Positions 6,173 through 12,671 of a DNA stretch of 14,307 bases are shown one piece after another. This DNA is from Nonomuraea sp. GTDB lineage: Bacteria > Actinomycetota > Actinomycetes > Streptosporangiales > Streptosporangiaceae. A program made the translations under genes and the position numbers. Numbering within the stretch: the stretch's first letter is position 1; every line of letters begins with the position of its first letter. The notes under the pieces are model-generated. The model searched no databases. It saw only the letters and a list, made by a program, of their open reading frames with translations, and was not told the DNA's origin. The DNA lies in assembly GCA_013362835.1 (NCBI GenBank), contig JABFVJ010000417.1:1-14307 (forward strand), given 5' to 3'.

Positions 6173-6538
6173 CTAATAGCTGAAGGTGGTCGCGCCCTCG
6201 TCGCCGATCCACTGCCACATGGGAACGGTACCGGCCAGCTCCGCCCCCTCGATCAGCCGGGTCCTGTCGAGGTCGCGGGAGTCGAAGCAGAGGGGGCAGA
6301 CCATGTAGCGGCCGCCCGCCTTGGCGTACCGGGCCACCAGTTCGGCCAGCGGCGGGCAGCCGTGGCAGGCGACGCCGGTCGCGACGCCGTCCAGCGTCAG
6401 CCGGGTCGCCTCCTTCGTCAGGAACATCAGCGTCGGGCGGCCCTGCTCGGCCGCGCCGAGCGCGACCAGGAACGCCACCGTGACCCGCTCGGGGTCCTCC
6501 AGTCCAGTGGTCAGACTGATGACAGCTTTTCCGGACAT
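6173..6538 (-). CDS. DsrE family protein
   Basis: 121 residues with a DsrE/DsrF-like Rossmann-type fold. The first strand and loop KAVISLTTGLEDPERVTVAF are typical, followed by AAEQGRPTLMFLTKEATRL, a CHGC motif, LAELVARYAKAGGRYMVCP and a second cysteine pair CPLC. Family members are small oligomeric proteins of sulfur transfer or thiol chemistry. The characterised DsrE uses one conserved Cys as persulfide carrier, while many actinobacterial members have no known role. The start is the ATG at 6538 because a strong GAGGAGGAG precedes it; the longer open frame upstream runs into the divergent gene's promoter region. Two cysteine pairs could also bind a metal. It is divergent from the HxlR gene. 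Confidence 0.82.
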   Translation of the reverse strand: MSGKAVISLTTGLEDPERVTVAFLVALGAAEQGRPTLMFLTKEATRLTLDGVATGVACHGCPPLAELVARYAKAGGRYMVCPLCFDSRDLDRTRLIEGAELAGTVPMWQWIGDEGATTFSY

Positions 6539-6653
6539 GTCACTCCTCCTCGATGGGACGTGTTCGTCTCCTTGAGGGTGCGAGACATGCCGCGCAGCGA
6601 CCAGTACGTTTTCTGTAGCGGCGCCGGACGCGTGCCGCGACGAGGATGGGCCC

Positions 6654-7346
6654 ATGAAGCGTTACGGCCAGCACTGCCCGGTCGCCCGGGCCGCGGAGGT
6701 CCTCGCCGAGCGTTGGACACTTCTCGTCATCCGCGAGCTGCTGTGGGGCGAGGACCGCTTCAACGGCATCGCCCGCGGTCTGCCCCGGATGTCGCCGTCG
6801 CTGCTCGCGGCGCGGCTGCGCGAGCTGGACCGGGCCGGCCTGGTGGAGCGCCACGTCGTCGGCGGCGAGCCGCGCTACCGCCTCACGCCCGCGGGGCGGG
6901 AGCTGGAGCCGCTGCTGGAGGTCATGGCCGCGTGGGGCGTGCGGTGGATGCAGGACGCCCGGCCCGACGAGTTCGACCCGGCGCTGCTGCTGTTGCAGAT
7001 CAGGCGGGAGGCGCAACCGGCCCGCATGCCCGAGCGGGCGGCCACGGTGCAGCTCCACTTCAGCGACGCGCGCGACGGCCAGCGGCGGTGGTGGCTGGTG
7101 CTGTCCAGGACGGGCGGCGTGGACGTGTGCGACACCGACCCGGGCTTCCCGGTGAGCGTGTGGATGGAGACCGAGGTGCCGACGCTCACCCGCATCTGGA
7201 TGGGCGACCTGACCTGGTCGTCCGCGGTACGCGCCGAGGCGCTCCGGCTGACCGGCGACCGTACGGCCTGCCGGGCGCTGCCCGGATGGCTGCACGTCAG
7301 CCCGATGGCCGGCGTCGAGCGGGCGGCGGCCTCCCTGCCGCGATGA
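6654..7346 (+). CDS. HxlR family regulator with C-terminal SCP2-like domain
   Basis: 230 residues. Residues 1-95 are a classic HxlR winged helix: HCPVARAAEVLAERWTLLVI, then RFNGIARGLPRMSPSLLAARL, the helix LRELDRAGLVERH and the wing PRYRLTPAGREL. The conserved N-terminal Cys is at position 8; in some HxlR proteins (for example HypR) it is a redox sensor. Residues about 110-230 form an extra domain (VQLHFSD, WWLVLSRTGGVDVCDTDPG, MGDLTWSSAVRAEALRLTGD) resembling the sterol-carrier/SCP2-like ligand-binding fold found in larger HxlR proteins of actinomycetes. The start is the ATG at 6654 with GAGGA upstream. The stop codon lies inside the first unit of a tandem repeat. It is divergent from the DsrE gene and probably regulates it. 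Confidence 0.88.
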   Translation: MKRYGQHCPVARAAEVLAERWTLLVIRELLWGEDRFNGIARGLPRMSPSLLAARLRELDRAGLVERHVVGGEPRYRLTPAGRELEPLLEVMAAWGVRWMQDARPDEFDPALLLLQIRREAQPARMPERAATVQLHFSDARDGQRRWWLVLSRTGGVDVCDTDPGFPVSVWMETEVPTLTRIWMGDLTWSSAVRAEALRLTGDRTACRALPGWLHVSPMAGVERAAASLPR

Positions 7347-7440
7347 CCCCGGCCCTGCCAGGATGACCCCGGCCCTGCCACGATGACCCCGGCCCTGACG
7401 GGATGACCCCGGCCTGCCGCGACGAGCCTCGGCTCTGCCG
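7341..7440. repeat. 20-bp tandem repeat, four units plus a diverged fifth
   Basis: Units of 20 bp starting at 7341, 7361, 7381 and 7401 share the core GATGACCCCGGCC. The first two differ at only one base, the third has a changed end, and the fourth has lost a C. A fifth diverged copy occupies about 7420-7440 (CGACGAGCCTCGGCTCTGCC). The HxlR stop codon TGA (7344-7346) is part of the first unit, so the array is in the 3' untranslated region. It looks like local slippage duplication of the gene's end. Confidence 0.9.
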
Positions 7441-7449
7441 GAAAAGCGA

Positions 7450-7479
7450 GAATCCCCGCCTGATGACAGACGGGGATTC
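7450..7479 (-). terminator. Intrinsic terminator of the rplK-rplA transcript
   Basis: A perfect 9-bp stem GAATCCCCG (7450-7458) / CGGGGATTC (7471-7479) extends inward by three more pairs after one mismatch. On the minus strand it is followed by TCTCGCTTTTC. It lies 19 bp after the rplA stop. It may also stop transcription coming from the HxlR gene on the other strand. Confidence 0.82.
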
Positions 7480-7498
7480 CGGTGAGGCGAAGAGAGGA

Positions 7499-8218
7499 TC
7501 AGCCCTCGAGCTCGGCCGTGAGGCCGCGCGTGAGGTTGGGGTCGACGGGGACGCCGGGGCCCATGGTGGTGGAGAAGGTGACCTTCTTCAGGTAGCGGCC
7601 CTTGGCGGCCGACGGCTTGAGACGCAGCACCTCGTCAAGGGCGGCGGCGTAGTTCTCGATGAGCTGACGCTCGGGGAACGACGTCTTGCCGATGATGAAG
7701 TGCAGGTTGGCCTGCCGGTCGGTGCGGAACTCGATCTTGCCGCCCTTGATCTCCGTCACGGCCTTGGCGACGTCGGGCGTCACGGTGCCGGTCTTCGGGT
7801 TGGGCATGAGACCGCGCGGGCCGAGGACGCGGCCGAGGCGGCCGACCTTGCCCATGAGGTCGGGGGTGGCGACCACGGCGTCGAACTCGTTGAGCCGGTT
7901 GCCCTTGGCGATCTCGTCGATCAGCTCGTCGGCGCCGACGATGTCGGCGCCCGCCTCGCGGGCTGCCTCGGCACGGTCACCGGTCGCGAAGACCAGGACC
8001 CGGGCGGTCTTACCGGTGCCGTGCGGGAGGTTGACCGTGCCGCGCACGATCTGGTCGGCCTTGCGAGGGTCGACGCCCAGGCGCAGGGCCACTTCCACGG
8101 TGGCGTCGAACTTGGTGGTCGACGTCTCCTTGGCCAGCTTCGCGGCGTCGGCGGGCGTGTAGAGCTTGTCGCGGTCGACCTTGGCCGTCGCGTCCTTGTG
8201 CGCCTTGCTGCGCTTCAT
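7499..8218 (-). CDS. rplA: 50S ribosomal protein L1
   Basis: 239 residues, the standard length. It contains the family signature region [20 protein letters not shown] (about residues 130-149), the start [19 protein letters not shown], the segment [20 protein letters not shown] and the C-terminal [21 protein letters not shown]1 binds helices 76-78 of 23S rRNA and forms the mobile L1 stalk that helps release deacylated tRNA from the E site. In bacteria it also represses its own operon by binding the mRNA. The start is the ATG at 8218 with AAGGAGA upstream. It lies 59 bp after rplK and is followed by a clear terminator. Confidence 0.98.
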   Translation of the reverse strand: MKRSKAHKDATAKVDRDKLYTPADAAKLAKETSTTKFDATVEVALRLGVDPRKADQIVRGTVNLPHGTGKTARVLVFATGDRAEAAREAGADIVGADELIDEIAKGNRLNEFDAVVATPDLMGKVGRLGRVLGPRGLMPNPKTGTVTPDVAKAVTEIKGGKIEFRTDRQANLHFIIGKTSFPERQLIENYAAALDEVLRLKPSAAKGRYLKKVTFSTTMGPGVPVDPNLTRGLTAELEG

Positions 8219-8277
8219 GTCTGTCTCCTTGTGGTACGCGGGCCGGGACCCGGCCCTCCCACGATCTGGGAAAAGTC

Positions 8278-8709
8278 TTAGTCGGCGACGGTGATGCCCA
8301 TCGACCGGGCGGTGCCGGCGATGATCTTCTCGGCGGCCTCGACGTCGTTGGCGTTGAGGTCGGGCATCTTGGTCTCGGCGATGCTGCGCAGCTGCTCGCG
8401 GCTCAGCTTGCCGACCTTGTCCTTGTGGGGGACGGCGCTGCCCTTGTCGAGACCGAGGGCCTTCTTGATCAGCTCGGGCGCCGGGGGCGTCTTCGTGATG
8501 AAGGTGAAGCTGCGGTCTTCGAAAATGGTGATCTCAACGGGGATGATGTTGCCCCGCTGGGCCTCCGTCGCAGCGTTGTACTGCTTGACGAAGTCCATGA
8601 TGTTGACGCCGTGGGGACCGAGGGCGGTACCGACCGGCGGAGCGGGCGTGGCCTGGCCAGCGGGGAGCTGGACCTTGACGAGCGCCGCGATCTTCTTCTT
8701 CGGAGGCAT
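8278..8709 (-). CDS. rplK: 50S ribosomal protein L11
   Basis: 143 residues. The N-terminal domain shows [20 protein letters not shown], then [20 protein letters not shown] with the conserved prolines that define thiostrepton sensitivity. The C-terminal rRNA-binding domain contains [20 protein letters not shown] and ends [21 protein letters not shown]11 binds the GTPase-associated centre of 23S rRNA and is needed for RelA-type stringent signalling. I chose the ATG at 8709, giving MPPKKK, because GGAGAAGGA lies just upstream. A frame extension to 8766 has no homologous residues. It lies 118 bp after nusG, with two hairpins in the gap. Confidence 0.98.
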   Translation of the reverse strand: MPPKKKIAALVKVQLPAGQATPAPPVGTALGPHGVNIMDFVKQYNAATEAQRGNIIPVEITIFEDRSFTFITKTPPAPELIKKALGLDKGSAVPHKDKVGKLSREQLRSIAETKMPDLNANDVEAAEKIIAGTARSMGITVAD

Positions 8710-8739
8710 GAGTCCTTCTCCGGGTCCTGATCGTGATGC

Positions 8740-8798
8740 TGTCCGAACGCGGGTGCGCCCGGACATGTCGGAAGGCCACCTCTTCGCGAAAGGCGGCC
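8740..8798 (-). promoter_or_regulatory. Two hairpins in the rplK leader (candidate L1 control site)
   Basis: In the minus-strand RNA an 8-bp stem GGCCGCCT/AGGTGGCC (8791-8798 with 8774-8781, one G-U pair, 9-nt loop) is followed by a 6-bp stem TGTCCG/CGGACA (8760-8765 with 8740-8745). They sit between nusG and rplK, about 30-90 nt ahead of the L11 start. L1 represses the L11-L1 operon in many bacteria by binding a leader that mimics its rRNA site. The location fits, but I could not confirm the L1-binding internal loop. Confidence 0.35.
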
Positions 8799-8827
8799 AG
8801 CCGAACGTCTAAGTGTAAGTGATCGTC

Positions 8828-9622
8828 TTAGATCTTCGAGACCTGGTTGAACGAGAGCTCGACCGGGGTCTCGCGACCGAAGATCGAGACGAGCACCTTG
8901 AGCTTCTGCGACTCGGGGCTGATCTCGCTCACCGAGGCGGGCAGGGTGGCGAACGGGCCGTCCATGACCGTGACGGACTCGCCGATCTCGAACTCGACCG
9001 TGGGGCCGGACGCCGCCTTGGTGGTGGCCTTCTTGCTCTCCTCGGACGGCTCGGGCGCCAGCAACTTGGCGACCTCGTCGAGGCTGAGCGGGCTCGGCTT
9101 GTTGGACAGGCCGACGAAACCGGTCACGCCGGGCGTGTTGCGCACGGCGGCCCAGGACTCGTCGGTCAGCTCCATGCGCACCAGGACGTAGCCGGGCAGC
9201 ACGCGCTCCTTGACCGGGACCTTCTTGCCGCTCTTGAACTCCTGGACGGTGTGCGTGGGCACCTCGACCTGGTAGATGTAGTCCTCCATGTTGAGCGACA
9301 CGTTGCGGCTCTCGATGTTGGACTTCACCCGGTTCTCGTAGCCGGCGTAGGAGTGGATCACGTACCACTCGCCGGGCTGGCCGCGCAGGGAGCTCTTGAA
9401 CTCCTCGACCGGGTCGACGTCGGGCAGGATCTCGGCGTCCTCGTCGGCGGGGGCCTCTTCGGCCTCCTCGACGTCGGCTTCGTCGGCCTCCTGGAGAGCC
9501 GCCTCGACGCCTTCGTCGCGAGCCTCACCCAGCTCGTCGCCCCACTCGTCGGTGGCCTCTCCCAGCTCGTCGTCGCCCCGCTCGTCGCGGGGTTCCTCGG
9601 CCGGAACAGAAGACTCGGACAC
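8828..9622 (-). CDS. nusG: Transcription termination/antitermination protein NusG
   Basis: 264 residues. An acidic N-terminal extension of about 80 residues, rich in Glu and Asp, precedes the NGN domain (about 85-186). That domain has the hallmark [33 protein letters not shown] and [11 protein letters not shown]. After a Lys/Ser/Ala linker the KOW domain (about 207-264) reads [20 protein letters not shown]. The NGN domain binds RNA polymerase at the clamp helices and modulates pausing; KOW contacts Rho or ribosomal protein S10. Acidic extensions of this kind are common in actinobacterial NusG. The start is a GTG at 9622 behind GAGGAAAGAGGAAAGG. It lies 74 bp after secE. Confidence 0.97.
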   Translation of the reverse strand: MSESSVPAEEPRDERGDDELGEATDEWGDELGEARDEGVEAALQEADEADVEEAEEAPADEDAEILPDVDPVEEFKSSLRGQPGEWYVIHSYAGYENRVKSNIESRNVSLNMEDYIYQVEVPTHTVQEFKSGKKVPVKERVLPGYVLVRMELTDESWAAVRNTPGVTGFVGLSNKPSPLSLDEVAKLLAPEPSEESKKATTKAASGPTVEFEIGESVTVMDGPFATLPASVSEISPESQKLKVLVSIFGRETPVELSFNQVSKI

Positions 9623-9650
9623 GTGACCTTTCCTCTTTCCTCGAATCGAA

Positions 9651-9674
9651 TGGTGTCGCCATCAGCCGACACCA
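9651..9674 (-). promoter_or_regulatory. Perfect hairpin between secE and nusG
   Basis: An 8-bp perfect stem TGGTGTCG (9651-9658) / CGACACCA (9667-9674) with an 8-nt loop lies in the 74-bp gap. On the minus strand no U-tract follows; the sequence runs into the nusG ribosome-binding site about 20 nt later. It could be a processing site, a weak attenuator or a translation-tuning element. The structure is seen directly; the role is unknown. Confidence 0.35.
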
Positions 9675-9696
9675 CGCGGCGTCGAGCTAGGCGGGC

Positions 9697-9942
9697 TCAC
9701 TCCCCGCCGAAGACGCGGAGGACGGCCCAGCCGAGGGCGGCGTCGAGCCCATACACGATCGCCACCATGATCAGAACGAATACCAGAACGACCGTCGTGT
9801 AGGTGATGAGATCCTTGCGTGTCGGCCAGATGACCTTGCGAAGCTCGTTGACGACCTGCCGATAGAAAAGGGCAGGTGAAGTGCGTGTCTTCTTTTCGCC
9901 ACTGGGCTTGCCTGCGGTCTCGCCGCGCGTGTCGATCGCCAC
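9697..9942 (-). CDS. secE: Preprotein translocase subunit SecE
   Basis: 81 residues, the normal size for the single-spanning form. A charged N-terminus (EKKTRTS) precedes the conserved amphipathic cytosolic segment FYRQVVNELRKVIWPTRKDL (residues 27-46). One membrane helix follows (about 46-68, YTTVVLVFVLIMVAIVYGLD). SecE clamps the two halves of SecY in the SecYEG protein-export channel. I chose the GTG at 9942 because AGGTGAGGA lies directly upstream; the longer open frame would cross the tRNA gene and is not coding. It is 78 bp downstream of tRNA-Trp and directly upstream of nusG, the conserved order. Confidence 0.96.
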   Translation of the reverse strand: MAIDTRGETAGKPSGEKKTRTSPALFYRQVVNELRKVIWPTRKDLITYTTVVLVFVLIMVAIVYGLDAALGWAVLRVFGGE

Positions 9943-10020
9943 AGTCCTCACCTGAATCTGTCGTATCCAACGCAGTTTTGCGGCGCGCTTACACGCCATT
10001 ATTGCGCGGACCGCACTCGC

Positions 10021-10092
10021 AGGGCACGAGGGACTCGAACCCCCAACCGCCGGTTTTGGAGACCGGTGCGCTACCAATTGCGCCAGTGCCCT
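10021..10092 (-). tRNA. tRNA-Trp (anticodon CCA)
   Basis: The minus strand folds as a full cloverleaf. The acceptor stem AGGGCAC/GTGCCCT (10086-10092 with 10021-10027) is perfect. A D-arm carries AATTGGTAG, and a 5-bp anticodon stem CCGGT/ACCGG encloses CTCCAAA with anticodon CCA. The T-arm is GGGGGTTCGAGTCCC. The length is 72 nt with no encoded 3' CCA. tRNA-Trp ahead of secE-nusG is a conserved actinobacterial arrangement, also seen in mycobacteria. Confidence 0.97.
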
Positions 10093-10104
10093 ATGTCGTC
10101 AACC

Positions 10105-10110
10105 ACACTA
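10105..10110 (-). promoter_or_regulatory. Candidate -10 element for tRNA-Trp
   Basis: TAGTGT on the minus strand lies 12 bp before the mature tRNA 5' end, which is a reasonable distance. No good -35 hexamer is found at 16-18 bp, so support is weak. The rest of the 157-bp gap to the aminotransferase start contains TTGACT at 10117-10122 (plus strand) but no matching -10. Confidence 0.3.
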
Positions 10111-10249
10111 CCCTGATTGACTCACTGCCTGGACCGAACCGCTCGCCGACATGCGGCGGAAGGACCAGGCGAAAGCATACGGGTGAATGCCCGGTACGTC
10201 GAACCCAAACCTGATCGCCCAGGTCACGCCCACGTGGGAGCATGGGGGT

Positions 10250-11458
10250 ATGTCCACGCGACCCCGTATCTCCGCAAGAATTTCCGCGATTTCCGAGTCC
10301 GCCACGCTCGCCGTGGACGCCAAGGCCAAGGCGATGAAGGCGGCAGGCCGTCCCGTCATCGGCTTCGGCGCGGGCGAGCCCGACTTCCCGACGCCCGGCT
10401 ACATCGTCGAGGCCGCGGTCGAGGCGGCACACGACCCCCGCAACCACAAGTACACGCCGGCGGGCGGTCTCCCCGAGCTCAAGCAGGCCATCGCGGCCAA
10501 GACGCGGCGCGACTCCGGCTACTCCGTCGAGCCGTCGCAGGTGCTGGTGACCAACGGCGGCAAGCAGGCCGTCTACGAGGCGTTCGCCACGCTGCTCGAC
10601 CCGGGCGACGAGGTCCTGGTCATCGCCCCCTACTGGACGACCTACCCCGAGGCGATCAAGCTGGCCGGCGGCGTCCAGGTCGACGTGGTGACCGACGAGT
10701 CCACGGGCTACCTGGCGAGCGTCGAGCGGCTTGAGGCGGCGCGCACCGACCGTACGAAGGTGCTGCTGTTCGTCTCGCCGTCCAACCCGACGGGCGCGGT
10801 CTACTCGCGCGAGGAGACGGTCGCGATCGGCCGCTGGGCGGCCGAACACGGCCTGTGGGTCGTCACCGACGAGATCTACGAGCACCTCGTCTACGGCGGC
10901 GCCGAGTTCACCAGCATCGCCACGGCCGTGCCCGAGCTCGGCGACCGGGTGGTGATCCTCAACGGCGTGGCCAAGACCTACGCGATGACCGGCTGGCGCG
11001 TGGGCTGGCTGATCGGCCCGTCCGACGTGGTCAAGGCCGCGACCAACCTGCAGTCGCACGCGACCTCCAACGTGGCCAACGTCTCCCAGATCGCGGCGCT
11101 CGCGGCGGTTTCCGGCGACCTGTCGGCGGTGGCCGAGATGCGTACGGCCTTCGACCGCCGGCGCCAGACCATGGTCCGGATGCTCAACGAGATCCCGGGC
11201 GTGTTCTGCCCTGAGCCGAAGGGGGCGTTCTACGCGTACCCGTCGGTCAAGGAGCTGATCGGCAAGGAGCTGCGCGGCAGGCGGCCGCAGTCGTCGGCGG
11301 AGCTGGCCGAGCTGATCCTGGAGGAGGCCGAGGTGGCGGTGGTGCCCGGGGAGGCGTTCGGCACGCCGGGCTACTTCCGGCTCTCCTACGCCCTCGGGGA
11401 CGACGATCTCGCCGAGGGCGTCAGCCGGATGGCCAAGCTGCTGCACGAGGCCCGCTGA
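10250..11458 (+). CDS. Pyridoxal phosphate-dependent aminotransferase, class I (aspartate aminotransferase-like)
   Basis: 402 residues of the fold-type I aspartate aminotransferase superfamily (Igamma-like bacterial type). Visible landmarks are [15 protein letters not shown] (38-52), the cofactor loop [10 protein letters not shown] (102-111), [10 protein letters not shown] with the Asn (about 179), [12 protein letters not shown] with Asp207 and Tyr210, the Schiff-base Lys242 in [16 protein letters not shown], and the carboxylate-binding Arg377 in FRLSYALG. It should transfer amino groups between aspartate (or an aromatic or other amino acid) and 2-oxoglutarate; exact specificity cannot be told. 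I chose the ATG at 10250 because GGGGGT lies just before it and homologues begin near here. The in-frame ATG at 10187 has no support. Confidence 0.93.
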   Translation: MSTRPRISARISAISESATLAVDAKAKAMKAAGRPVIGFGAGEPDFPTPGYIVEAAVEAAHDPRNHKYTPAGGLPELKQAIAAKTRRDSGYSVEPSQVLVTNGGKQAVYEAFATLLDPGDEVLVIAPYWTTYPEAIKLAGGVQVDVVTDESTGYLASVERLEAARTDRTKVLLFVSPSNPTGAVYSREETVAIGRWAAEHGLWVVTDEIYEHLVYGGAEFTSIATAVPELGDRVVILNGVAKTYAMTGWRVGWLIGPSDVVKAATNLQSHATSNVANVSQIAALAAVSGDLSAVAEMRTAFDRRRQTMVRMLNEIPGVFCPEPKGAFYAYPSVKELIGKELRGRRPQSSAELAELILEEAEVAVVPGEAFGTPGYFRLSYALGDDDLAEGVSRMAKLLHEAR

Positions 11459-11463
11459 GCGGC

Positions 11464-11973
11464 TTACCGGGGATCCTGCTTGATCGCGGCGGCGGTCTGG
11501 CGCAACTGGGCCGTCAGGCCGGGCGTGGCGGCGATGTAGACCGCCGTGCCCGGACGTTCGAGCCACATGAAGTTGCGCAGGTCGCCGCGGGTCGTCCAGC
11601 GCAGCGCGGGCTTGCCGCGGTAGGCGGTCAGCGTCGACCTGGCCACCAGGGTGGCGAACTGCTCGGCCGTACGCACGCCGCACACGACGCCCGCGCGGAG
11701 CTGTTCGCCGTCGGCGTCGTGCCAGGTCACGCCCCTGACCGTGAGGCGTTTGGTGAGCGAGCCCAGGCGGGCGAAGGCGCCGGCGCGGGTCAGGCTGCGG
11801 GGCGGGGCGGGGATCTTCAGCCTGGTCGTGCCGCAGGTCAGGGTGACCGGCTTGCCGGCCACCTGTTTGGCGGCGGGCGGCGGGGTGGCCCGGGGCTCGG
11901 GCTCTGCGCCGCCGCACCCGCCTCCGCACGCGGCCAGCGCGAACGCCAGGAACACCGCTGCCGGGCGCCGCAT
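11464..11973 (-). CDS. Putative lipoprotein of unknown function
   Basis: 169 residues. The N-terminus MRRPAAVFLAFALAAC ends in a lipobox (LAAC, Cys16), followed by a Gly/Pro-rich spacer, so it should be lipid-anchored outside the membrane. The mature part begins VTLTCGTTRLKIPAPP and includes VVCGVRTAEQFATLV, so there may be a disulfide between the two cysteines. It ends with NFMWLERPGTAVYIAATPGL and LRQTAAAIK. I recognise no named family. The last 40 residues resemble the end of the next gene upstream. The start is the ATG at 11973 with GGGGGGA ahead. It lies 41 bp downstream of that neighbour, so they are probably co-transcribed. It is convergent with the aminotransferase, with 5 bp between the two stop codons. 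Confidence 0.75.
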   Translation of the reverse strand: MRRPAAVFLAFALAACGGGCGGAEPEPRATPPPAAKQVAGKPVTLTCGTTRLKIPAPPRSLTRAGAFARLGSLTKRLTVRGVTWHDADGEQLRAGVVCGVRTAEQFATLVARSTLTAYRGKPALRWTTRGDLRNFMWLERPGTAVYIAATPGLTAQLRQTAAAIKQDPR

Positions 11974-12014
11974 CGTCCCCCCATGAATTGTGGTTATCCC
12001 AGGGAAAGGGCTCC

Positions 12015-12575
12015 CTAGTCTCCTACAGGAGCCCGGACCGAGGCGGCGATTGTCACCAGGTCGCCGCCGAGCGACTCGCTCACCCGGATCGAGGCGCCCG
12101 TGCCGGCGCGCTCCAGCCAGACGATCATCCTGCCGCCGCCCGGGTGCCTGCCGACCACCGCGGGCCTGCCGCGGACGAAGGTCGGGCGGGGGTCGAGCAC
12201 GGTGACCCGCTTGCGGTAGGTGTCCCAGTCCGCGGCAACCGTACCGCGATCGACCCGTGCCTCGACGTAACGGCCGGCGGTGCCGTACCTGGCCCAGCCG
12301 CCGTCGGGCTCGATCGTCCCGCCGCCGCTGCGTTCGAGGCCGCGCGGCAGGTAGGTGAGCCAGAAGTCGTCGGAGACGACCGCGAGGACGGGCTCGGGCG
12401 CGGCGACCGCCGGTGGCGGCGGGGCGGGAACGTACGCCCCGCCTGCCGACGGGGGCCGGGGGCGGCCGAATCCCGAGGAGAACAGGGCGTAGATGATGAG
12501 CGCGGTCACCGCGAACGCCAGCCCGGCGAGCAACGCCCGCCGCCCCTGCCCGACGTCACGCACCTCGGGGATCAT
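12015..12575 (-). CDS. Membrane-anchored extracytoplasmic protein of unknown function
   Basis: 186 residues. A short charged cytosolic head (RDVGQGRR) leads into one membrane helix LLAGLAFAVTALIIYALFSS (about 15-34). A Pro/Ala-rich linker (about 35-62) then precedes an outer domain with VSDDFWLTYLPRGLERSGGG, RYVEARVDRGTV and RMIVWLERAGTGASIRVSES, ending VTIAASVRAPVGD. The sequence YLPRGL is typical of a beta-rich domain seen in small actinobacterial envelope proteins, but I cannot name a family. The start is the ATG at 12575; the ribosome-binding site is weak. It is the first gene of a probable two-gene unit and divergent from the adenosine deaminase gene. Confidence 0.75.
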   Translation of the reverse strand: MIPEVRDVGQGRRALLAGLAFAVTALIIYALFSSGFGRPRPPSAGGAYVPAPPPPAVAAPEPVLAVVSDDFWLTYLPRGLERSGGGTIEPDGGWARYGTAGRYVEARVDRGTVAADWDTYRKRVTVLDPRPTFVRGRPAVVGRHPGGGRMIVWLERAGTGASIRVSESLGGDLVTIAASVRAPVGD

Positions 12576-12581
12576 GGACGG

Positions 12582-12612
12582 TTGATCCCCCGTTCGGCGC
12601 GATCTCTACCGT
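12582..12612 (+). promoter_or_regulatory. Weak candidate promoter of the adenosine deaminase-like gene
   Basis: TTGATC (12582-12587) and TACCGT (12607-12612) are separated by 19 bp, longer than optimal. They lie in the 96-bp divergent gap, about 60 bp before the ATG. Support is by motif only. Confidence 0.3.
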
Positions 12613-12671
12613 GCCGGGCGAGGGTGGGCGACACGCCGACCCGGCCCGTGGCCGAGTGGCAAAATGTGGAA

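Noticed and set aside
6539..6655. Longer DsrE protein starting at 6655
   Set aside because: The extension overlaps the start codon and promoter region of the divergent HxlR gene, while the ATG at 6538 has an excellent ribosome-binding site.
7341..7440. CRISPR-like array
   Set aside because: The units are directly adjacent with no unique spacers, so this is a simple tandem repeat.
8710..8766. N-terminal extension of L11
   Set aside because: The extra 19 residues are Arg/Ser-rich, overlap the leader hairpins and are absent from L11 proteins; the ATG at 8709 has a good ribosome-binding site.
9943..10077. N-terminal extension of SecE
   Set aside because: It would be translated through the tRNA-Trp gene. 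The GTG at 9942 has a strong ribosome-binding site and gives the standard SecE length.
10187..10249. Upstream ATG for the aminotransferase
   Set aside because: The 21 added residues lack family similarity and no ribosome-binding site precedes that ATG.
11988..12671. Extension of the adenosine deaminase frame upstream by 228 codons
   Set aside because: The extension is the antisense of the membrane protein gene at 12015-12575 and has shadow-frame composition; family members begin at about the ATG at 12672.
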